Origin: Coenobita brevimanus
Lineage: Eukaryota; Arthropoda; Malacostraca; Decapoda; Coenobitidae
Assembly (NCBI GenBank): GCA_032717465.1
Contig: CM064671.1
Span: 56,398,394 to 56,462,393 of the forward strand
Direction of reading: 5' to 3'
Length of the DNA stretch: 64,000 nucleotides
Part shown: positions 57,267-64,000 of the stretch, in pieces
How the letters are laid out: every line of letters begins with the position of its first letter
Numbering within the stretch: the first letter of the stretch is position 1
Notes under the pieces: generated by a model
Told to the model about the DNA's origin: nothing
The model's input: the letters and a program-made list of their open reading frames with translations, nothing else
Database searches by the model: none
Program-made: the position numbers and the translations under genes

Positions 57267-59546
57267 TTAGAACTCCATCAAGGTGTGATATTCACTGAAA
57301 CAAGGGTGAATGCAGAAACCCACGCTACACTCAAAGCACTCATAGCGGGTGTCTTTTCTCTGAGTGGAGAGTCTCACACGGGAATTACCACACACATGAC
57401 ACCTGCGTTAGGGCCTAGGTCTATTTGGCTGGGCAGGTATAGGAGTGGGAAAATGGCGGGCGGACATTCTCATGGGAGTTTGGGTGGTAGGAGCAGTGTG
57501 TGTGCGTTGTTGAGGCCTCTCGACCGCATACCTGGCTAAAATCTCACGTCCATGCTCCCTCACAAACCCTTCAAAGGTTTCCTGAACTCCTGTTGTCATG
57601 GCTGCAGGTGGTGGCAATTGAGGGCAGTTATATCGAGCAGGTGAAAGAAGAGCTTCTTGGACCACGTCATCGTGGTCCTGGCACACTCGACAGTGGATAT
57701 CATGGAGTCTGACTGGTCCACCAGCCGCATGTTGATGTTATAATCCAGCACACACTCAGGTTTCCAGATGTGGCGCCTCCTCTTGCTGCAGAAATTCGCG
57801 GACTCTGTACGGTGCATCAATGGGCGGTGAACTGTGGACAAGAGACAGACTTCCCTGTTGTGGTTCCACACTATAGCTAGGATATTGTTAGCCTTGAAGA
57901 AGACCACCTCATTTTATTCTAGTTTCTGCCCCACCTTGACCATGTGACGCCAGTTCACCTTGATGGTACCACAGAGTCCTGTGTCACGCAGGTGTAGATA
58001 ACGAGCGAGAAGAGGACTAGTGTACCAGTTATCCAGGTAAAGGACGTGACCACGATGAAGGTAGTCTTCAATCATTGTCTTTACCACTGCTCCAGACAGT
58101 CCAATACTCCGATCTTCTATAATGTCTGTCTGTGCACCGGTGTACAAGACTATGTCTTGCACATAGCCAGTCCTACATTCACACATAATAAAGATCTTGA
58201 AACTAAAACGGTGCCTTTTGCTGGGTATGTACAGGCGAAAGGAAATATTGCCTCTCCACAACACGAGACCCTCGTCTATGACAAGGTCTCTATAGGGATA
58301 AAATGAGGAACGGAATGTTTGCCGTAGGTGACTAAAAACCAACCTAATTCACCTCATCTTATCTGTGTCATTTGCATTGGCAGGATCATCAGCATCGTAA
58401 AAGTGGAGGCGGCTTAGAATTTGCTGAAACTGATTACAGCTCATGATCTTGCCAAATACTGGTGTCTGCATGATAGGGTCCATTGTCCAGTATGACGGAA
58501 TTCTGTTTTTATGTACAATACCCATCAAGAGTACCAGGGCAAAAAATAAAAAAAATTTTGCAAGGGAGACAGGGTAATCGTAAATGATCGAACGTCTACT
58601 CTCATGGAGCTGGCTGCTAGCAAAACGGTTGGTTTGTTCCACTATCTGCTCCATAAAACCCTCACCAAAGAACAGGTGGAAAAAATCTAGCCTGGTGGAG
58701 CAACAATGAATCCCTGGAGCTGTGCAGCCAGTGTGCCCCTGCTCAGTGAAGGGGTGAATGATGGGAGAAAAATCACAGCTATCTTCCCAATTCCAACTCA
58801 CATTACCCTCGCCCTCATCGTCGTCTTCGTCGGGGTGGGGAGGAGATGCTGGTGGGGGAGGTTGGGGAGGAGTGCGGAGGGCTTCCCCACTCACACTCCT
58901 CTTCCCGCGGCCTTTACCCTTCCCATTTCCCTTATCCTTACAGCCTTGGGGAACATCAGGGGGCTGTGGGGAGGAAGTCCGGGAATGTTGAGGAGAATAA
59001 GACGTGCTGGGGAGTGGCTCCTCCTCACCTTCCCGCTCCATCACCACACTATGTGATTCACCACGCACTCTCACTTTCCAGGATCGCCCCAACACTTTCG
59101 ATTTCACTCCCCACTCCCTCAACGCCACTTCCACCCTCCCCTAACAAAACACTAGGCCCATACCTGCTAGTACGACGTGTTGTGCACTCAGGGCCGTGAT
59201 GCGTGATTATCTGACGACCGTACCACGTGCCAGTACATCCCACGGCTCCCTCCTCGTCCTCATCCTCGTCCTATTCATCGATTTCAGGCTCCACATCATG
59301 TAGGAGCTGCAGAGAGGTTATTGCACGATGTTTTGGTGCAGGCTGGCCCTCTCTAGCGGCACGACATGTAATGTAGCACCACTTCCTTGGGGACGGGACC
59401 TCTTCATCACTGCTGCTACTTTCCTCCTCCTCTGGTTGGACATCATCCTTGTCTCTCACCTCGTCATCAAAGAGAGAATCATTGTCGCCTGTGAAGGCGT
59501 CCAAGGCAGCTTGAATTTCCTTCTCCGAGAGGCCTCTGTGCGCCAT
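57267..59546 (-). pseudogene. piggyBac transposase, mutated
   Basis: It starts MAHRGLSEKEIQAALDAFTG at 59546, followed by an acidic Ser/Glu-rich region. The core reads LFFGEGFMEQIVEQTNRFA, FFLFFALVLLMGIVHKNRIP, FGKIMSCNQFQQILSRLHFY, DLVIDEGLVLWRGNISFR (first catalytic Asp), HVLYLDNWYTSPLLARYL (second) and NINMRLVDQSDSM (third). The C-terminal Cys-rich zinc finger (RRCHVCGNSR, YECFECSVGFCIHPCF) ends at the TAA at 57267. In-frame stops or frameshifts at about 59272, 59060, 58348 and 57914 interrupt an otherwise complete protein. It would excise and insert the element at TTAA sites. Confidence 0.9.
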
Positions 59547-59803
59547 GTCTGACCTGGGTCACTGCTAACTGGTGAGTGACTGAGCCGAGGGTGAGTGCGG
59601 GTCTCGCGGGGTCACCGAGTGTCCCCACCTGGTGGCAGGTGGGGGAAGGTCTCCCGACCCTACGTACCCAAAATCAAGCATGAGATTTGAAATTTGTGCA
59701 AATTATGAACCTTGCAATTGCGCGATGTACCAGTAAGTTGATGGGACTGGCAGTGACATAACATTGCAATGTACCCATACGTCGACGGGATGCCTCGGGT
59801 TAA

Positions 59804-61529
59804 TGGTCTGCTATGTTCTAAAACTGTATCATTACAAGTGCATATTTTGTCAGCTGACTGGCATTTGATTTAGATGACAATCTCTTTGTTGCGTTAATTT
59901 AGTAGTAGTAACTTACATAACCTGTATTTATTTGTGAAGGGAGAACATATCGGTATAAAATCGAATTCTTGCCCTGAAATGATCATAATAAAATGCTTAA
60001 TGTTTCCCATTACAGTTAATGGTAATTTCACAGTACTAGGTAACACTCTGCCAATCAGTTTTATAACACGAACACCTCCCATTAGCAGAATACTGTCATT
60101 TGATGGCAGCAAGAGTCAAATAGTGTATTTTCTTGTTCTGAAGGAATTAACAAGATTTACAGATCTGGTGCTTCACTCAAGATAAATAAAATCGTGAACT
60201 GTACTAAGGAGAATGTAAACTGCTTTAATAAATCTTTTAAGTATTCTTTAGTTCGATCTAAAAATAATAATTAAGAGTTAGCAATAATAAACTACTGACC
60301 CATACTAAAGGATCTTCATTAATTGTTTTCAATCCTTACTCTCTGGCAAGACACACTTTAAATATTCAAAACCATTAGCAATGAATGAGTCAGAAAAAAA
60401 AAAAAATCCTGCAGTCTACGAAAGGAAACCATTTGATACCTTCTTAATCATTCTATTTTTGTCTTTATCTGCTGCAAGGTATGATTCATTTACTAAAGGT
60501 ACTCTTAAATCTCACGCTACGAGGCTAAATTAAGTCGTATGTTGTAAAGTGCAGCATGGATCTCGCGGTGAATGATCTGATTAGTAATATAAAATTTCGC
60601 TGTACATGGTTTTCCAGAAATATTTTTCATATGTTACTGGGCGCATTCCTGGGAAAATTCTCCGACACAATGTATGTATAACAAAATGTCAGAATCCATA
60701 TAGTTTCTTAGTTATAACCATTAAAAGAAGTAAGATGTTGTGGTAAGAAAAATGGAGGGTAAACCTCATAGATTTCTTTGAGTACTGGTTAATAATTAAA
60801 CCATGCCATTTCAATCTCCATATCAAATCAAACCGTCTTACCTACCCTTATTTAGCCTTTTGACTGATAAGAGAATTATCATGGTTGAATAAATAGTCTG
60901 GCATGAGCCTGAATACAATAACGTGCTTGAAGTCCAGTGAAACATTAAGGACGGTCTGTAACCTTTTGACAAGTAGACTTTTTTCTAGACAGAATATAAT
61001 CTACCGTTGTCCACAGTAAAACACTAAATTGCGTGAAAATCAGTGGAGCAGTTATCTTAACATAAATTTACTGACTCTACCTAATCTTACCTACCCTAAG
61101 TAAGCATAACCTAAGCAAGAGGTTGAGTTGATCAGATATATAATTAACTGCAGATGAAATTAATGTTCACTGATATTTCCTTGTCTGTTGTGTTTGCTGT
61201 ACTATGTAATTTCTTGGCAATTTCATTCAGTAATTTTCTTTGAGATCGAACATTCATGCCATTGACTGCGATCCAACACAGCTTCGAACTGTGAATGAGA
61301 GCAGAAAATCTCGAGCAGTGTATCTGAATGAGAATGAAATAACTGAGCAATGCTGAAAATGCAGGGATGCAAAAACACTCAACATAAATTGTCTGCGGAC
61401 GAACTAAGTTGCTTTGGTGAGAGGTTTGCTTGTTTGCATTGAGGAATCAGGAGATGGGGCCATACCGATTTGACATGAGGTAGAGGGCTGTGGTTCGCAG
61501 ACCAGTCCCTTCCTTGCTTTAGTACAAGG
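59804..61529. other. No gene seen
   Basis: AT-rich unique sequence right of the piggyBac element. No motif on either strand could be supported. Confidence 0.4.
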
Positions 61530-61967
61530 TGGATGAATACATCAACCAGAAGTGGTCAAGCACAGCATACTGTGGACATGGAAGATTATTCATGTAACGG
61601 GTATGCAGACAGGTTACTGATGCTGGAAGAAGCTGGTGGAAACGCAGGAATGGCTGTTCGTTTGTACAGAGAACGTTTTCGGAACCACAGGGTGGCTTCA
61701 CGTATAACATTTCTTGCTGGGAGTGTAGATTATGTGAAACTGGTAGTTGTCAAGTTCGGGACATTCCTGCTGACGGAGGACGGCCGTTAAACAAGCGCAT
61801 ACATGAAGCAGAAGACCAGATACTACACATAACTTAGAACAATCCTGAGACAAGTATTTGTCAGATTGCCGAGGAACTGCAGTTGTCAGTGGGTACAGTC
61901 TGGAGGATCATACACCGCCATGACCTTTATCCTTACCACCATCATTTGGTGGAAAAGCTCTGAGTAA

Positions 61968-62725
61968 GGCCCCATTCACACTGCATGTACAACTTATCAC
62001 AAACCATCCATGACCTGCAAGTCGTGGTTGGTTTTGGTGAGGTTTACTACTGGTCTTCATATGTCTCGGTCTAGCCGCAGGCCACCATGGAGACCAAAAA
62101 ATCGTCATGAGGTTTTTCGTGCTGCATGAAAAACCTCCCTGTGACCACTGATGTCGTGGTATGGAAGCCTACCGGTGGGCGGTTGGACTGCATCTGGCCG
62201 GCTTACAGACTGCGACTGGTCGGCGACACCTGATTAATAAGCGGTAGTTGCCATCCGGATGGAGGCCGGTCGCCGCCCGCTCTGTGCAGTGGCTGTCTGC
62301 ACTCTGTCAAGGCAACGACTGGACTGCGGTAGCCACCGTCCACAAGCCTCCTGTCCAGGGTGGTGGTTGAAGTCCAGCCGCCATCCAGCCGGCGATTGGT
62401 TGAACTACAGGTGGTGGGCTGGACCAAGACCAGTCCTCCAGCCAATCCACTGCATGAGGTTGCAGTCTAAACTAAAACAGTATGCGGACCGGTCGCCATT
62501 TGTCAGTGGTCTGCTGACGACTGGCGGGCCACCCCTCAGTGTCTTGACCTGTGTGTACCTGGCCATGGTCTGCGTTCACCCGCCCACTGGGCGGACGCTG
62601 CACGGACACTAGATGACCACCGGTAGCCGATCAGTGGCACAACTGCTTGGAGACCTCCGTGGTCAGGGACTGGTTTCGCAATTTTCAGGTTTACGACAAG
62701 TTGTACCTGCAGTGTGACTGGGGCA
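61968..62725. mobile_element. 758-bp MITE with TAA duplication (PIF/Harbinger-like, inferred)
   Basis: Inverted ends of about 37 bp with six mismatches (GGCCCCATTCACACTGCATG at 61968; reversed TGCCCCAGTCACACTGCAGG ending 62725) are flanked by TAA at 61965-61967 and 62726-62728. The interior is GC-rich with repeated CCGGC/GCCGG and ACTGCGGT-like words on both strands. It has a hairpin at 62109-62137. It encodes nothing recognisable. It interrupts the mariner-like transposase. Confidence 0.82.
62109..62137. repeat. Hairpin inside the second MITE
   Basis: GAGGTTTTTCGTG and CATGAAAAACCTC pair at 12 of 13 positions plus one G-T, around a CTG loop. The layout parallels the hairpin at 8520-8554. 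Confidence 0.8.
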
Positions 62726-63398
62726 TAATGTGGACTATTCTTCCCAGATGCATTTTTGCCAATGGCTGCTAAGGCAACAAACAGAAATTCATCTCTTTCC
62801 ATCTTTTGTGCTTTTCAATGATGATACTACATTTACTTAACATTGCATTTTCAACATGCACAACACTCATACCTCGGATATTGAGAATCCACATACAGTG
62901 ACTCGCCGAGGCTATCTGGTATGGTTGTCTATGAACGTTTGGGCTGGCATTATTGATGAACACATCTGTGGCACATATCTTCTACCTACACGAGGGGAAA
63001 CATGCAGAAACTTTCTTGAACACATCGCCAGTACTGCTGGAAGATGTACCAATCGAGATTCGGCGGCAGGTGGTTCTCCAGCACATTCTGCTCGAGTAAT
63101 TAAGAAATACCTAAATGTTTTGTTACCTGGCAGATGAATAGGACATTGCGGTCCTGTGTCATGCCCACCTCGGTCACCTGACCTGAATCCACTTGATTTC
63201 TACCTGTGGAATCACATAAAATGCAAGGTGTACATTTCAGAGGTCCAAAACAGCTGCGGCATTTGGAGCAGAGTACAAGACAGCATGGCAAGTATTCGAG
63301 ACATCCCTAGGGTCTTTGAATGTGTGTGGCAGTCACTTATGCTACGAACTCAAGCCTGCACTGAAGAAGAGAGTCGTAACTTAGAAATCTTGGTGTAG

Positions 63399-64000
63399 AT
63401 AATGATACCGTAACAATATATGTAACAATTAATGATTATGTAAATTGTTTCATAAACCTTGCAAGAAAAAGAGGTTGCTCATGTTCACTGTGAGGAGATG
63501 TAGGCTATTATTATTATTCCTACCAAACATTTGTTGGTTGAAGCTAAATATTACGGGAATACTTAAATCTAGTTACATTAATAGTTGATTAATTCACGGA
63601 CTACCATGTTAATAACATGTGTATCCCACTATTTCATGTTAACTAGTGCGCAAATAATTCTATGAATTTTACCCTTCACTTTTCTTACCACTGCATCTTA
63701 CATCTTCTAATGGTTTTATCTAAAAAAAAAAAAAAAAAAATATGTGGATTCAGATATTTTGTTATAGAGATATTATGTCGTAGAATTTTCCCTGGTATTC
63801 GCCCTGTAATTTATGAAAAATATTTTTGGAATCTCAGTGCAAGATTGGGTCTCTGTTGCTACTTTTATATTAATAAAACGAATTTAAGCTGATAGTAATC
63901 TCTCGATCATATATAATGAACTATATCGATTAACCATTTCGCTATAATTTACACAATCGAGAGATACATTCAGGGAGAAATAAGACAATTTTGGGATGGG
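63399..64000. other. No feature seen
   Basis: AT-rich sequence with an A18 run near 63723. Nothing supported. Confidence 0.4.

Larger units (their letters stand above)
55638..59799 (-). mobile_element. piggyBac transposon
   Basis: TTAA at 55634-55637 and 59800-59803 flanks inverted ends CCCGTCACATCCC and, reversed, CCCGAGGCATCCC. It encodes a piggyBac transposase on the minus strand (57267-59546). A long non-coding part (55638-57266) holds tandem repeats and a Tigger-type MITE. It starts only 14 bp after the small MITE at 55308-55623. Confidence 0.93.
61530..63398 (+). pseudogene. Mariner-like transposase, split by a MITE
   Basis: The N-terminal part (61578-61960) has EDYSCNGYADRLLMLEEAGG, AVRLYRERF and a second helix-turn-helix ending SVGTVWRIIHRHDLYPY, the bipartite DNA-binding region found in insect mariner-like (DUF4817-type) transposases. 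After the MITE, the core has FCQWLLRQQ, FPSFVLFNDDTTF (first Asp), LSMNVWAGIIDEHICGTYLL, a degraded RDSAAGGSPAHSA and PPRSPDLNPLDFYLW (third Asp, DD34D style). The end is CTEEESRNLEILV. A frameshift at about 61740, stops at 61834 and 62839, and one at 63136 show it is dead. Terminal repeats were not identified. Confidence 0.85.

Overview
This window is eukaryotic, intron-containing and dominated by transposable elements. It is best read as arthropod, most likely decapod crustacean. That call is an inference. It rests on a minus-strand ionotropic-receptor (IR) gene with crustacean-style motifs, abundant AT/GATA/CA microsatellites, RTE- and Jockey/CR1-like LINEs with GATA tails, and Gypsy, piggyBac, Tigger and mariner elements nested in one another. 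There is no bacterial-style gene organisation and no CRISPR array.

Host gene. Six minus-strand exons of a variant ionotropic receptor lie between 49.9 kb and 20.8 kb: a signal-peptide/N-terminal exon (49921-49729), two amino-terminal-domain exons (47776-47618, 38004-37817), two ligand-binding S1 exons (34471-34306, 22341-22103) and the TM1/pore-entry exon (21015-20831). Exon lengths and split codons agree exactly at 2>3, 4>5 and 5>6. Junction 3>4 is compatible but a coding exon may be missing there. Junction 1>2 does not agree. The exons for TM2, TM3, S2 and TM4 are not in the window. The next stretch in the direction of transcription is an 18-kb retroelement that begins 54 bp past the exon 6 donor.

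Left part, 0-2.8 kb: the end of a hAT element, then a decayed LINE reverse transcriptase on the minus strand. 2850-20776: a Gypsy/errantivirus-like LTR element (gag, protease, RT, RNase H, integrase, baculovirus-F-like env). Three later insertions split it: a Tigger/pogo transposon (7718-11199, itself carrying an 898-bp TAA-flanked MITE), a Jockey/CR1-like LINE (about 11937-15281) and an RTE-like LINE whose 560-codon ORF is open (16911-18797). The primer-binding region holds 49 nt of the tRNA-Leu 3' half followed by a copied LTR segment.

24060-31357: a second LTR element, with a perfect 5-bp target duplication CGGAT, an internal deletion that removed RT, and a TTAA-flanked non-autonomous element inside its 5' LTR. 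31798-33579: another TTAA-flanked piggyBac-like non-autonomous element. 38.6-47.1 kb: LINEs filling the IR intron between exons 3 and 2. 48.3-49.3 kb: a LINE remnant with a PHD-like Cys cluster. 51.5-51.9 kb: a tRNA-headed SINE between AT tracts. 52.8-54.3 kb: old direct repeats. 55638-59799: a piggyBac transposon with a nearly complete but mutated transposase. 61.5-63.4 kb: a mariner-like transposase split by a 758-bp TAA-flanked MITE.

The genes do not form a pathway. The biology is one chemoreceptor-type gene whose introns have been expanded by successive transpositions. Target-site duplications and nesting order give a readable relative chronology. The two TAA-flanked MITEs (7803-8700 and 61968-62725) share a near-central hairpin and are the best candidates for something undescribed.
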